This document shows positions 53,886-63,862 of a stretch of 64,000 nt of DNA, piece by piece. The position numbers and the translations under genes were made by a program. The stretch's first letter is position 1. Each line of letters begins with the position of its first letter. The DNA is from Bradyrhizobium prioriisuperbiae (lineage in GTDB: Bacteria > Pseudomonadota > Alphaproteobacteria > Rhizobiales > Xanthobacteraceae): contig NZ_CP135921.1 of NCBI RefSeq assembly GCF_032397745.1, positions 4,018,501 to 4,082,500 of the forward strand, written 5' to 3'. The notes under the pieces are model-generated. The model was not told the origin of the DNA and ran no database searches. It saw nothing but the letters and a program-made list of their open reading frames with translations.

Positions 53886-54883
53886 TGCGCACGACCATTC
53901 TTTTCGGCGGCACCAACAAGGAGCGTCTGGTATCGGTGGCGTCCGCTCAGGCCCTGCACGCGGCTTTGCCCGACGCCGACCTGTGGTTCTGGGACATCGA
54001 CGACACGGTGCATCAGGTGCAATCCGAACAACTGCTCGGTCATCTCAAGCCGTTCGAGGATCCGTTCAAGCCCGGCGATCGCGGTTTCGGTCTGGAGCAG
54101 GCGCTGGACCAGGCGAAGGATGAGGGGCGGGTGCTGGTGCTCGGCCTGCACGGCGGCCGGGCCGAGAACGGCGAGCTGCAGGCGATGTGCGAAATCCGCG
54201 GCATCCGGTTTACGGGGTCCGGTTCGGCGGCATCGAATCTCGCCTTCGACAAGATCGCCGCCAAACGGTTTGTCGCCACTGCGGGGGTCGAAGCGCCTGC
54301 CGCTGTGACATTGGACAATATGGAGGGCGCGTTCGCGCAGTACGGCCGGTTGATCGCCAAGCCCGCGCGGGATGGATCGAGCTACGGTCTCATTTTCGTC
54401 AATTCGACCCAGGACCTCGTTGCGGTCCGGACCGCAGCAAAGACCGAAGACTATGTGGTCGAGCCGTTCATCGCCGGCGTGGAGGCGACGTGCGGGGTGC
54501 TGGAGCAGTCCGATGGGTCGCTGATATCGCTGCCGCCGATCGAGATCATTCCGGCGGACGGCGGTTTCGGCTTCGACTACCGGGCCAAGTATCTGGCGAA
54601 AGCGACCCAGGAAATCTGCCCCGGGCGGTTTTCGCAGGAGATCACGGCCCTGTTGATGGACAAGGCGCTCAGGGCGCACCGGGTGCTGTCGTGCCGCGGC
54701 TATTCCCGAACCGACTTCATCATCTCGGACAAGGGGCCGATCTACCTCGAAACCAACACCCTGCCGGGCCTGACCAAGGCCTCGCTCTACCCGAAGGCGC
54801 TGAAGGCGCAGGGGATCGAATTCGTCGATTTCCTGCATGACCAGATCGCGCTGGCCGAAAAGCGGACCCAGATACAGCCGTGA
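53882..54883 (+). CDS. ddl: D-alanine--D-alanine ligase-like ATP-grasp enzyme (divergent Ddl)
   Basis: 333 residues. It should make D-Ala-D-Ala for MurF. ATP-grasp and Ddl landmarks are present but altered: [18 protein letters not shown] for the usual GGxSxEx[29 protein letters not shown] (lid), [43 protein letters not shown] and [18 protein letters not shown]. Acid and metal-binding residues are kept. The ATG overlaps the murB stop (ATGA); a second ATG follows at once. It sits exactly where ddlB belongs in the cluster. Confidence 0.85.
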   Translation: MMRTTILFGGTNKERLVSVASAQALHAALPDADLWFWDIDDTVHQVQSEQLLGHLKPFEDPFKPGDRGFGLEQALDQAKDEGRVLVLGLHGGRAENGELQAMCEIRGIRFTGSGSAASNLAFDKIAAKRFVATAGVEAPAAVTLDNMEGAFAQYGRLIAKPARDGSSYGLIFVNSTQDLVAVRTAAKTEDYVVEPFIAGVEATCGVLEQSDGSLISLPPIEIIPADGGFGFDYRAKYLAKATQEICPGRFSQEITALLMDKALRAHRVLSCRGYSRTDFIISDKGPIYLETNTLPGLTKASLYPKALKAQGIEFVDFLHDQIALAEKRTQIQP

Positions 54884-54996
54884 TCTCCCTGGAGGCCGGG
54901 AACCGAAGGGAACCAGAGTCGTCAACCGTAAAATTCTTACGATTTCGGAATAAACCGTTCTTCCGGCGCATCAAAATACGTCCAGATCCCCCCGGT

Positions 54997-55013
54997 TTTA
55001 CCTTTTGTTTACC
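54997..55013 (+). promoter_or_regulatory. Candidate CtrA-like site upstream of ftsQ
   Basis: TTTACC and TTTACC are direct repeats separated by five bases, giving TTTA-N7-TTTA, one mismatch per half from the CtrA consensus TTAA-N7-TTAA; a GGTTAACG half-site lies 20 bases on. It lies in the 339-base ddl-ftsQ gap, where Caulobacter also has cell-cycle control of ftsQAZ. The rest of this gap holds no supported gene except a 33-codon ORF at 55155-55256 that overlaps the ftsQ start. Confidence 0.35.
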
Positions 55014-55222
55014 AGGAAGCCCGAAGGTTAACGCTGGCGGCGCATGACGCGCTTGGCTGCCAGGGCGTGAGCCGTGCGGATTTCCGTGACGACGACCGCA
55101 TCGAGATGCGGGGGCCTGATCTGTTAGAGGTCAAAACCCACATTTGAGCCCGGCATGACCGAGACGTCACCTGCGCCAGAGCCTGCGATGTATGCAGGCA
55201 TAACGTTTGACGAGCTCGTGCA

Positions 55223-56212
55223 ATGGATGGTGGAGGACGCCTCGCTCGGTCGCTGAGACAGAAGGGGCCCCAATCCGAACAGACGACGACAACGGCGCGA
55301 CGCGCTGCGCCGCGGGCTGCGCGCGCGGCTGACCGTTCGCGTCGCATGAGCTATCGCACCGCCGCCCAGGACGAGGACATGCCGCGTTTCCTGGTGCAGC
55401 TGCAGCGCCAGCTGCCGCGCCGGTTCGGGCTGTTCGCTACACTCTTTATATTGCTGGCCTCTCTCGTGCTCGGCGTGGTGAAGGGCAACCATGTCGACGA
55501 CGTGGTGTCGACCCTGAGCGATGCCCGCAACGCAGCGGCCAATGCCGTCGGGTTCCGCATCACCAATGTCGCCATCAGCGGCCGCAAGCAGCTGACCCAG
55601 GATGAAGTGCTGGCGATCGGTGGCGTCACCGGCCGCTCGTCGCTGCTGTTCCTCGACGCCGCGACCGTGCGCGACAAGCTCAAGTCCAGCCCCTGGATCG
55701 CCGATGCCACCGTTCTCAAGCTCTATCCGGGACAACTGCAGATCGACATCACCGAGCGCAAGGCGTTCGCTCTCTGGCAGCAGGACGGCGCGCTATCGGT
55801 GATCGCCGAGGACGGCGCGGTGCTGGAGCCCTGGGTGTCCCGCCGTTTCACCTCGCTGCCGCTGGTGGTGGGCAAGGGCGCCGCAACCCGGGCCAAGGAT
55901 TTCCTCACTTTGCTGGCGCAGTATCCGCAGGTGCGCTCCGCCGTGAAGGCCATCGTGTTCGTTGGCGAGCGCCGCTGGAATCTGCGCCTGGCCGACGGTC
56001 TTGACGTGCGGCTGCCGGAAGCCGGGCTCGAGAGCTCGCTGGCGCTGCTGTCGAAGCTCGACAAGGAAGACCGGCTGTTCTCCCGCGATATCACCGCCAT
56101 CGACCTGCGGCTGCCGGATCGCGTCACCGTCCGGCTGTCCGACGATGCGGGCAAGGCGCGGGACGAGCTGCTCAAAGACAAGAAGCCGAAACGCAAGGCC
56201 AGTGACGCATGA
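55223..56212 (+). CDS. ftsQ: Cell division protein FtsQ
   Basis: 329 residues. A basic cytoplasmic tail of about 65 residues, one membrane helix ([19 protein letters not shown]), a POTRA domain ([25 protein letters not shown]) and the FtsQ beta domain ([32 protein letters not shown]) are in order. It links FtsL/FtsB to the early divisome. The ATG at 55223 opens [11 protein letters not shown]; its ribosome site is weak. ATG 55346 (MSYRTAA) is another option. The stop overlaps ftsA by ATGA. Confidence 0.94.
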   Translation: MDGGGRLARSLRQKGPQSEQTTTTARRAAPRAARAADRSRRMSYRTAAQDEDMPRFLVQLQRQLPRRFGLFATLFILLASLVLGVVKGNHVDDVVSTLSDARNAAANAVGFRITNVAISGRKQLTQDEVLAIGGVTGRSSLLFLDAATVRDKLKSSPWIADATVLKLYPGQLQIDITERKAFALWQQDGALSVIAEDGAVLEPWVSRRFTSLPLVVGKGAATRAKDFLTLLAQYPQVRSAVKAIVFVGERRWNLRLADGLDVRLPEAGLESSLALLSKLDKEDRLFSRDITAIDLRLPDRVTVRLSDDAGKARDELLKDKKPKRKASDA

Positions 56213-57537
56213 CCAGTCTCGACCGTCAGCTGACCCCCAAGACCCGCGCCATGCCGGCAAACCGCACCGCTTTGGTGGCGGCGCTTGATATCGGCACCAG
56301 CAAGGTGGCCTGCCTGATCGCCCGGCTGAAGCCGTGTCCGCCGAGCGAGGCGCTGCGCGGCCGTACCCACGCCATCGAATTGATCGGCATCAGTCACATC
56401 CAGTCGCTCGGCGTCAAAGCCGGTGCGGTGATCGATCTGGCCCAGTGCGAGCAGTCGGTCCGCCAGGCCATTTCGGTGGCCGAACGCATGGCCAAGGTGC
56501 GGGTCGAATCCGTGCTGCTGTCGGTGTCTGCCGGCCGCCTGCAGGGGCAGTTGATCGAAGCCGCCGCCGATATCCGCGGCGGCACGGTGTCGCCGGCCGA
56601 TGTCGGCCGCGTCACCTCCACCGGCATGCACCACGCCACCGCCACGGGCCGCACCGCGCTGCACGCGCTGCCGGTCGGCTATTCGCTTGACGGCGTGAAG
56701 GGCATTCGCGATCCGCGCGGAATGGTCGCAAGCAAATTTGGTGTCGACATGAATGTCGTCACCGCCGACGCCTCCGCCTGCAAGAACCTGATGCTGGTGG
56801 TCGAGCGCTGTCATCTCAATGTCGAGGCCATGGCAGCCAGCCCCTACCTCGCCGGCCTCTCCGTGCTGACCGACGACGAGGTCGACACCGGTGCCGCCAT
56901 CGTCGACATGGGCGCGGGAACGACGACCATCGCCACCTATTCGACCGGCCGCTTTGTCCATGCCAGCGGATTTGCGCTCGGCGGGCAACACATCACGATG
57001 GATTTGGCCCGTGGACTCGGCGCCTGCATTGCGGATGCGGAGCGAATCAAGACTTTATACGGTACCGTGCTGACGGGTGGTTCCGACGCGCGCGAGTTGA
57101 TGAGCGTGCCTTCGGCAGACGACCACGACCGCGATGTGCCGCAGATCGTCTCCCGCGCCACCATCGCCAACATCATTCGCCAGCGCGCCGAGGAGATTTT
57201 TGAAATGGTCAGGGACCGGCTGGCAGATTCTCCCTTTGCGGCCGAACCGCGGGCGCGGGTGGTGCTGACCGGCGGCGCCTCGCTGCTGACCGGCATTCCG
57301 GAGCTGGCCAGCCAGATTCTCAATCGTCCGGTGCGCGTCGGCCGTCCGCTCGGCTTCGGCCGGCTGCCGGCGGAAGCCAAGAGCGCATCGTTCGCGGTGC
57401 CCACCGGGCTGCTGGTCTACCCGCAATTCGCTCACCTCGAACATGTCGAACCGCGGCACACGCGGCAGCTCAAGACGGGGACTTATGGCGGCGGCTATTT
57501 CGGGAAGGTCGGACAATGGCTTCGCGAGGGGTTCTGA
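56209..57537 (+). CDS. ftsA: Cell division protein FtsA
   Basis: 442 residues of the actin-like ATPase fold. It anchors FtsZ to the membrane and recruits later proteins. Visible: VAALDIGTSKVACLIARL (phosphate 1), VDMGAGTTTIATYSTGRFVHASGFALGGQHITMDLARGL (phosphate 2), and VVLTGGASLLTGIPELASQIL (adenosine). The C-terminal GGYFGKVGQWLREGF is the amphipathic membrane-targeting helix. It overlaps ftsQ by ATGA; ftsZ begins 105 bases downstream. Confidence 0.97.
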   Translation: MTSLDRQLTPKTRAMPANRTALVAALDIGTSKVACLIARLKPCPPSEALRGRTHAIELIGISHIQSLGVKAGAVIDLAQCEQSVRQAISVAERMAKVRVESVLLSVSAGRLQGQLIEAAADIRGGTVSPADVGRVTSTGMHHATATGRTALHALPVGYSLDGVKGIRDPRGMVASKFGVDMNVVTADASACKNLMLVVERCHLNVEAMAASPYLAGLSVLTDDEVDTGAAIVDMGAGTTTIATYSTGRFVHASGFALGGQHITMDLARGLGACIADAERIKTLYGTVLTGGSDARELMSVPSADDHDRDVPQIVSRATIANIIRQRAEEIFEMVRDRLADSPFAAEPRARVVLTGGASLLTGIPELASQILNRPVRVGRPLGFGRLPAEAKSASFAVPTGLLVYPQFAHLEHVEPRHTRQLKTGTYGGGYFGKVGQWLREGF

Positions 57538-57642
57538 TGATCCGGCAGTGCGTACACATGATTTCGTCAACCGCTTCGGTCCGGTGTTCCGGTTTGGGCC
57601 GCAGGCATTCCGGCACAACTCGCGCGTAATCGAGAGGCAAAC

Positions 57643-59412
57643 ATGACCATCAATCTCAACATTCCCGACATCCGCGAGTTGAAGCCGCGGATCACCGTGT
57701 TTGGCGTCGGCGGCGCGGGCGGCAACGCCGTCAACAACATGATCACCGCGGGCCTTGTTGGCGTCGACTTCGTGGTCGCCAACACCGATGCCCAGGCGCT
57801 GACCATGTCGAAGGCCGAGCGCATCGTGCAGATGGGCACCCAGGTGACCCAGGGCCTCGGTGCCGGCTCGCAGCCGGACGTCGGCGCGGCCGCCGCGCAA
57901 GAGGTTATCGACGAAATCCGCGACCATCTGACCGGCGCCAACATGGTGTTCGTCACCGCCGGCATGGGCGGCGGCACCGGCACGGGTGCGGCTCCCGTCA
58001 TTGCCAAGACGGCCCGCGACATGGGCATCCTCACCGTGGGTGTGGTGACCAAGCCGTTCCATTTCGAGGGCCAGCGCCGCATGCGCACGGCCGAGACCGG
58101 CATCACCGAACTGCACAAGGTGGTGGATACGCTTCTGATCATCCCGAACCAGAACCTGTTCCGGGTCGCCAACGAGAAGACCACCTTCGCCGACGCCTTC
58201 GCGATGGCCGACCAGGTGCTGTATTCGGGCGTTGCCTGCATCACCGACCTGATGGTCAAGGAAGGTCTGATCAACCTCGACTTCGCCGACGTCCGCGCCG
58301 TGATGCGCGAGATGGGCAAGGCGATGATGGGCACCGGCGAGGCCTCCGGCGAGAAGCGCGCGCTGACCGCGGCTGAAGCTGCGATCGCCAACCCGCTGAT
58401 CGACGATTCCTCGATGAAGGGCGCCCGTGGCCTGCTGATCTCCATCACCGGCGGCAAGGACCTGACGCTGTTCGAGGTCGACGAAGCCGCGACCCGCATC
58501 CGTGAGGAAGTCGACCAGGACGCCAACATCATCGTCGGCGCCACCTTCGACGAATCGCTCGACGGCGTCATCCGCGTCTCGGTGGTGGCCACCGGCATCG
58601 ACCAGACCGCGACCGCGCGGCTGACCCAGACCCCGTCCGCCCCTGCGGTGGCCGCGGCGCCCGACAGCCGTCTCGCCGACCTGACCGCGCGCCTGAAGGC
58701 CGACAACCAGCGCATGGCCGAACGCGCCAAGCAGGATGGTGGACGTCCCGTCCAGGCGGCGCCGCCCGTGCAGGGCCAGCGCCCGCCGGCCGACTTCGAT
58801 CGCGCCGCGCTCGCAGCCATCGCGGCTGCGGTCTCGCCCGAACAACAGGCGGAAGCCGCGTCGCAGATGCAGCCGGGAGCCTATGGCGATGTCATGATCC
58901 GCCCGATCGCGCCGAAGCCCTCGCTGTTCCCCGACCAGCCTGCCGCCGTGCAGCTGCAGGAGCCGGCGCTGCCGACCGCGTTCATTCCGCCGGCCGCCGA
59001 GCGTGCGCCGCTGCGTGCGCCACGGATGCCGAAGTTCGACGAGCTGCCGATGCCGGCCCAGAACCAGATCCGCCAGGCGGCTGGTGAGGCCGAAGACGAG
59101 CATCCGCAGCAGAAGCGGCTGTCGCTGCTGCAGCGCCTCGCCAATGTCGGTCTCGGCCGGCGTGACGAAGAGAGCGAACCGCCGATCGCAGCGCGGGCCT
59201 CCAACCCGGCCATGCCGCAGATGCCGCCGCTGCAGGAGCGCAAGCCGCAGCGTCCGATGCCGCAGGTCGGCGCCGGCGAGCCGGTGTCCGAGTATGCTCG
59301 CCGCCCGGCCCCACAAGGCCTCGATTCCCATGGCCGGCCGGCGCCGCAGCCGCCGGCCCAGGGCGACGACCACCTGGATATCCCGGCGTTCCTCCGCCGG
59401 CAGGCCACCTGA
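57643..59412 (+). CDS. ftsZ: Cell division GTPase FtsZ
   Basis: 589 residues. It polymerises into the Z ring. The GTPase core (to about 320) has [16 protein letters not shown], the tubulin signature [15 protein letters not shown] and [11 protein letters not shown] with the T7-loop. The remaining 270 residues are a long Pro/Gln/Ala-rich linker of alphaproteobacterial type. It ends in the conserved C-terminal peptide [11 protein letters not shown], which binds FtsA and other partners. GAGAGG precedes the ATG. Followed by a hairpin terminator. Confidence 0.98.
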   Translation: MTINLNIPDIRELKPRITVFGVGGAGGNAVNNMITAGLVGVDFVVANTDAQALTMSKAERIVQMGTQVTQGLGAGSQPDVGAAAAQEVIDEIRDHLTGANMVFVTAGMGGGTGTGAAPVIAKTARDMGILTVGVVTKPFHFEGQRRMRTAETGITELHKVVDTLLIIPNQNLFRVANEKTTFADAFAMADQVLYSGVACITDLMVKEGLINLDFADVRAVMREMGKAMMGTGEASGEKRALTAAEAAIANPLIDDSSMKGARGLLISITGGKDLTLFEVDEAATRIREEVDQDANIIVGATFDESLDGVIRVSVVATGIDQTATARLTQTPSAPAVAAAPDSRLADLTARLKADNQRMAERAKQDGGRPVQAAPPVQGQRPPADFDRAALAAIAAAVSPEQQAEAASQMQPGAYGDVMIRPIAPKPSLFPDQPAAVQLQEPALPTAFIPPAAERAPLRAPRMPKFDELPMPAQNQIRQAAGEAEDEHPQQKRLSLLQRLANVGLGRRDEESEPPIAARASNPAMPQMPPLQERKPQRPMPQVGAGEPVSEYARRPAPQGLDSHGRPAPQPPAQGDDHLDIPAFLRRQAT

Positions 59413-59461
59413 GCATTGTTACAGGCCAGCTGTGGCTTTGTTACATCAGCTGAAATCGACC

Positions 59462-59497
59462 ATGTCCCGGCCCACCAGGCCGGGACATTCGTTTGTG
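59462..59497 (+). terminator. Terminator after ftsZ
   Basis: ATGTCCCGGCC and GGCCGGGACAT form a perfect 11-bp stem around CACCA, followed by TCGTTTGTG. It lies 49 bases past the ftsZ stop. The rest of the gap to lpxC (59500-59789) is AT-richer, with GTTAAC and TTAA motifs near 59521-59540 and 59583-59592 and TAATCT at 59706, and probably holds the lpxC promoter. Confidence 0.7.
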
Positions 59498-59789
59498 CGG
59501 TGGGAATGTTGTGAAGTTTTTTAACGCTTTGAATTAACTGGAGAATTTGAGAAGGCGAGGGCTTGCAATCGCTGCCCGAATTTGGTTAACGGGCGGCGCA
59601 AATACGGCGGGTTTGGGGTAACAATCGGTAAAAAACCGTGACTGGCGCGACTCCCGTCGAGGAGTATGGTGAAAAGGACTTGGGGATCACTTTGAATCAA
59701 ATCGCCTAATCTAGGAACGCGACTCTCGGGGACGTTCCATAAGACGCGGCGGGGGAAATTTGGTTCAGTGAGTCATTAGTGGGCAGTGC

Positions 59790-60755
59790 ATGAAATTCAG
59801 CCGGCAAACGACGCTTCGTTCGCACGTCACCGTGACGGGCGTGGGCGTACATTCGGGCTCGCAGGTCACGATGACCATGGGACCTGCCGATGTCGACGCC
59901 GGTTTTGTTTTTGTCCGGACCGATCCCGAAGGGCAGAATCGCGAGCTGCGCGCCAAGGCCGGCGCGGTCGTCGCCACCGATTTCGCCACAGTCCTGGGTG
60001 ATCGCCAGGGCGTGATGGTCTCCACTGCCGAGCATGTTCTTGCTGCGCTGCGCGGCATGGGCGTCGACAATGCCACCATCGAAGTCGACGGTTCTGAAGT
60101 GCCGATCATGGACGGCAGCTCCGCTCCCTTCGTCGCCGCGATCGATCGCGCCGGCATCCGGCAGCAACCGGCGCCGCGCCGCTATATCGAAGTTCTCAAG
60201 CCGGTGCAGGTGACACTCGGCCAGTCATTCGGCGAACTGCGCCCCTATGCCGGCGGTTTCCGCACTGAGGTCGAAATCAGCTTCACCAACCCGATGATCG
60301 GCCACCAGAGCTACATGCTCGACGTGACCCCAGATGCGTTCCGCCGCGACATTTCGCGCGCCCGTACCTTCGGCTGCATGGGCGACGTCCAGCAGCTGCT
60401 GAAGTCCGGTTTTGCGCGTGGCGCGTCGCTGGACAATTCGGTGGTGTTCGAAACCGACCGGGTGCTGAACCCGGAAGGCCTGCGTTACGCCGACGAATGC
60501 GCCCGTCACAAGGTGCTCGACGCGATCGGTGATCTGGCGCTGGCCGGCCTGCCGCTGATCGGCCTGTATCGCTCGGTGCGGGGCGGCCACAAGCTCAATC
60601 ACGCCGTGCTCAGCGCCCTGATGGCTGACCGCAGCGCCTGGCGGGTCGTCGAGGCGGAGCCCGCCGTGTCCGTTCGTCACGCCCGCGGTCATGCCGACGT
60701 CGTCGGTGGTCTCCTGGGTGGTCTCGTTCCGGTCTACGCTCCGGACGTCTCCTGA
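59790..60755 (+). CDS. lpxC: UDP-3-O-acyl-N-acetylglucosamine deacetylase
   Basis: 321 residues. It performs the committed step of lipid A synthesis with a catalytic zinc. The zinc ligands are in MVSTAEHVLAALRGMGVDN (His) and ARHKVLDAIGDLALAG (His and Asp); the catalytic His is in RGGHKLNHAV and Glu lies in TAEH. VTGVGVHSG near the N-terminus and MDGSSAPF are also diagnostic. It follows ftsZ as in most alphaproteobacteria and has its own promoter region. The ribosome site is weak. Confidence 0.97.
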   Translation: MKFSRQTTLRSHVTVTGVGVHSGSQVTMTMGPADVDAGFVFVRTDPEGQNRELRAKAGAVVATDFATVLGDRQGVMVSTAEHVLAALRGMGVDNATIEVDGSEVPIMDGSSAPFVAAIDRAGIRQQPAPRRYIEVLKPVQVTLGQSFGELRPYAGGFRTEVEISFTNPMIGHQSYMLDVTPDAFRRDISRARTFGCMGDVQQLLKSGFARGASLDNSVVFETDRVLNPEGLRYADECARHKVLDAIGDLALAGLPLIGLYRSVRGGHKLNHAVLSALMADRSAWRVVEAEPAVSVRHARGHADVVGGLLGGLVPVYAPDVS

Positions 60756-60796
60756 GCCTTCCTGTCCTGAATGATCAGGGTCTTAGCGCTGAGATT

Positions 60797-60881
60797 CGTT
60801 GTTTTGACGCGTTTTCTTCTCCGCGCAAACGCTTTGCGTTTGTCGCGAGGGAACCGGTATCCACTTCGCTGGAAAACGCTA
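60797..60881. repeat. Dispersed nested-hairpin repeat, family C
   Basis: Outer arms GCGTTTTC (60809-60816) and GAAAACGC (60872-60879) enclose an inner hairpin, CAAACGC / GCGTTTG, and the block GAACCGGTATCCACTTCGCT. This block is familiar to me as a common intergenic repeat of Bradyrhizobium-like genomes. Only one copy is in the window. The whole 432-base lpxC-bamD gap holds this repeat, the bamD leader hairpin and an imperfect GCGCACG/CGTGCGC pair at 61013-61046. Confidence 0.65.
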
Positions 60882-61152
60882 TAGCCGGCGCCGGCCCTTT
60901 TGCAACACTCCCCAAAGCTCATCTCCCGTCCCCCGGCATCAGTGCAATTCGCCTTAATCCGGGCGGAATGTGTGCATAGTCGGTTGGTTCAGGCAGGTTT
61001 TTCAGCTACATAGGCGCACGACCAACGTGCAGATGATCAACGTGCGCACATGAGCGGATTGGCGCCGATGGTCCAGGCCGATAAGGCCATGGCAATCTGA
61101 TCGCACTAATCTGGTTCGATAAGTTGGCTTTGTAGTTAGAGACTCTTGATAG

Positions 61153-61172
61153 CAAGAGACTCGCGTCTCTTG
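61153..61172 (+). promoter_or_regulatory. Stem-loop in the bamD leader
   Basis: CAAGAGAC and GTCTCTTG pair perfectly around a TCGC tetraloop, 15 bases before the bamD start. A related AGAGACTCTTG lies just upstream and could pair with the same right arm, so two alternative hairpins are possible. The second arm runs into TTGAGGT, the likely ribosome site. Confidence 0.5.
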
Positions 61173-61187
61173 AGGTCGGTCACATCC

Positions 61188-62099
61188 ATGATGGTTGGAC
61201 AACGCAACATGTCGTTTTCTCGCGCGAACCGGACAGGCCGGATCGGACGCCACCTCGGCTTTGCGGGCGGACTGATGCTTCTTGCGACCACGCTCGGCGG
61301 CTGCGGCACCGGGCCGATCTGGGACAAATTCCTCGCCAAGGACGACAACACCTTCGTCGAGGAGCCGGCGGACAAGCTCTACAACGAGGGCTTGTACCTG
61401 ATGAACGAGAAGAAGGACATCAAGGCGGCCAACAAGAAGTTCGAGGAAGTCGACCGCCAGCATCCGTATTCGACCTGGGCGCGCAAGTCGCTGTTGATGT
61501 CGGCTTACGCGGCCTATGAGGGCGGCGACTACGACACCGCGATCGGCTCGGCCTCGCGTTATGTCAGCCTGCATCCGGGAACGCCGGACGCGGCTTATGC
61601 GCAGTACCTGATCGCCGCCTCGCATTACGACCAGATCCCGGACATCAGCCGCGATCAGGGCCGCACCGAGAAGGCCATGAGCGCACTGGAAGAGGTGATT
61701 CGCAAATATCCCGATTCCGAATACGCCACCTCCGCCAAGAAGAAGCTGGAAGGCGCTCGCGACCAGCTTGCCGGCAAGGAAATGTCGGTCGGCCGCTATT
61801 ACATGGACAAGCGCGATTACACCGCCGCGATCAACCGCTTCAAGCTGGTGGTGACCCAGTATCAGACCACCCGCCATGTCGAGGAAGCGCTGGCGCGCCT
61901 GACCGAGGCCTATATGACCATCGGCGTGGTCGGCGAGGCCCAGACCGCCGCCGCCGTGCTTGGCCACAACTTTCCTGACAGCAAGTGGTACAAAGACAGC
62001 TACAATCTAGTAAAGTCCGGCGGACTCGAACCGAGCGAAAACAAAGAGTCCTATATCAGCAAGGCCTTCAGGGTCGCGAAGAAATGGGGCCTTGGATAG
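61188..62099 (+). CDS. bamD: Outer membrane assembly lipoprotein BamD
   Basis: 303 residues. It is part of the BAM machine that folds outer-membrane beta barrels. The signal peptide ends in the lipobox TTLGGC. Five TPR-like helix pairs follow: ADKLYNEGLYLMNEKKDIKAANKKFEEVDRQHP, SLLMSAYAAYEGGDYDTAIGSASRYVSLHPG, YAQYLIAASHYDQIPDISRDQGRTEKAMSALEEVIRKYPDSEYA, then two more. The start may be 61188, 61191 or 61209; all give a workable signal peptide. recN follows after 12 bases. Confidence 0.94.
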   Translation: MMVGQRNMSFSRANRTGRIGRHLGFAGGLMLLATTLGGCGTGPIWDKFLAKDDNTFVEEPADKLYNEGLYLMNEKKDIKAANKKFEEVDRQHPYSTWARKSLLMSAYAAYEGGDYDTAIGSASRYVSLHPGTPDAAYAQYLIAASHYDQIPDISRDQGRTEKAMSALEEVIRKYPDSEYATSAKKKLEGARDQLAGKEMSVGRYYMDKRDYTAAINRFKLVVTQYQTTRHVEEALARLTEAYMTIGVVGEAQTAAAVLGHNFPDSKWYKDSYNLVKSGGLEPSENKESYISKAFRVAKKWGLG

Positions 62100-62111
62100 G
62101 ATCTGACCGCA

Positions 62112-63785
62112 ATGCTGGCGCGCCTTTCGATCCGTGACATCGTCCTGATCGAGCGGCTCGACATCGATTTCGCCCGCGGGCTTGCGGTGCTGACCGGAGA
62201 GACCGGGGCGGGCAAATCCATTCTTCTCGATGCATTCGCGCTGGCGCTCGGCGGCCGCGGCGATGCCGGCCTTGTCCGCCACGGCGCGGAGCAGGGCCAG
62301 GTAACAGCGGTGTTCGATGTGCCCAAGCGCCATCCGGCCGCGAAAATCCTCAGCGAGAACGGGCTCGACGACACCGGCGAGATGATTCTGCGCCGCGTGC
62401 AGCTCGCCGACGGCCGCACCCGCGCGTTTCTCAACGACCAGGCCATCAGTGTGCAGACCCTGAAGGCGGTCGGCACGGCGCTGGTGGAAATCCACGGCCA
62501 GCACGATGAGCGCGCGCTGGTGGATGCCGCCACCCATCGCCGCCTGCTCGATGCCTTTGCCGGCCTGGAAAAAGATGTCACGGCGCTGGAAGCGCTGTGG
62601 GAGGCGCGCCGCACTGCGCGCACCGCGCTGGACGATCATCGCGCCGGCATGGAGCGCGCCGCGCGCGAGGCCGATTTCCTGCGCCATGCCTCCGACGAAT
62701 TGCGCAAGCTCAAACCGCAGGCCGGCGAGGAAACTTCGCTGGCCGAGCGTCGCACCACCATGATGCAGGGCGAAAAGATCGCCTCCGACCTGCGCGAGGC
62801 GCTGGAAGTGGTTGGCGGCCATCAGTCGCCGGTGCCGGGCCTGGCCGCGGCGGTGCGCCGGCTGGAGCGCCGCGCGGCGAATTCACCGACACTGATCGAG
62901 CCCGCGGTCAAGGCGATCGATGTCGCCATCAACGCGCTGGAAGAGGCCGACCAGCATCTCAACGCGGCGCTGAGGGCGGCGGATTTCGATCCGGCGGAGC
63001 TCGAGCGGATCGAGGAGCGGCTGTTCGCGCTGCGCGCGGCGGCGCGGAAGTATTCCACCCCGGTGGACAGCCTCGCCGCACTGGCGGAACGTTATGCCTC
63101 CGACGTGGCGCTGATCGATGCCGGTGCGGAACGGCTCAAGGTGCTGGAAAAAGCCGCCGGCGAAGCGGACAAGGCTTATGACGCCGCCGCCGTGAAGCTC
63201 TCGGCCGTGCGGGGCAAGGCCTCCGAGAAGCTCAACAAGGCCGTCAATGCCGAGCTCGCGCCGCTCAAGCTCGAGCGCGCCAAATTCATGACCCAGGTCG
63301 ACAGCGACACTGCTGCAGCCGGCCCGCAGGGCATCGACCGCGTCGAGTTCTGGGTGCAGACCAATCCCGGCACGCGGCCCGGGCCATTGATGAAGGTCGC
63401 CTCCGGCGGCGAGCTGTCGCGTTTCCTGCTGGCGCTGAAGGTCGTGTTGTCGGATCGCGGATCGGCGCCGACCCTGGTGTTCGACGAAATCGATACCGGC
63501 GTGGGTGGCGCCGTGGCGGATGCCATCGGCGCGCGGCTGGCGCGGCTGGCCGGCAAGGTGCAGGTGATGGCCGTGACCCACGCGCCGCAGGTCGCCGCGC
63601 GCGCCGACCAGCATCTGCTGATTTCCAAGGATGCGCTCGACAAGGGCAAGCGCGTCGCCACCAGCGTCGCAACGCTCAAGAGCGATCACCGCCGCGAGGA
63701 AATCGCCCGCATGCTGGCCGGCGCCGAGATCACCGCAGAGGCGCGCGCCGCCGCGGACCGGTTGCTGAAGGCGGCGACGGCGTAG
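62112..63785 (+). CDS. recN: DNA repair protein RecN
   Basis: 557 residues of the SMC-like family. It acts early in double-strand-break repair. Walker A is in LTGETGAGKSILLDAF, Walker B in LVFDEIDTGVGGAVADAIG, and the ABC-type signature in KVASGGELSRFLLAL. The middle part is a long coiled coil (about 150-370). HAPQVAARADQHLLISK is the conserved switch region. It follows bamD closely and precedes ligA, an arrangement common in this order. No LexA site was sought in detail. Confidence 0.96.
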   Translation: MLARLSIRDIVLIERLDIDFARGLAVLTGETGAGKSILLDAFALALGGRGDAGLVRHGAEQGQVTAVFDVPKRHPAAKILSENGLDDTGEMILRRVQLADGRTRAFLNDQAISVQTLKAVGTALVEIHGQHDERALVDAATHRRLLDAFAGLEKDVTALEALWEARRTARTALDDHRAGMERAAREADFLRHASDELRKLKPQAGEETSLAERRTTMMQGEKIASDLREALEVVGGHQSPVPGLAAAVRRLERRAANSPTLIEPAVKAIDVAINALEEADQHLNAALRAADFDPAELERIEERLFALRAAARKYSTPVDSLAALAERYASDVALIDAGAERLKVLEKAAGEADKAYDAAAVKLSAVRGKASEKLNKAVNAELAPLKLERAKFMTQVDSDTAAAGPQGIDRVEFWVQTNPGTRPGPLMKVASGGELSRFLLALKVVLSDRGSAPTLVFDEIDTGVGGAVADAIGARLARLAGKVQVMAVTHAPQVAARADQHLLISKDALDKGKRVATSVATLKSDHRREEIARMLAGAEITAEARAAADRLLKAATA

Positions 63786-63862
63786 CGTATGTGCCTCCTC
63801 GCCTGAGGCCGGCCAACAACGTAGAATCACATAACGCTTGAATTGAAGGGGTGGGGGCGGCC

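Noticed and set aside
57055..59373. 772-codon open frame antisense to ftsZ
   Set aside because: The composition is His/Arg/Gly-rich nonsense caused by high-GC third positions of ftsZ; no domain and no ribosome site.
59521..59592. TTAA-rich words upstream of lpxC, considered as CtrA boxes
   Set aside because: The spacing is TTAA-N9-TTAA rather than N7 and only isolated half sites remain.
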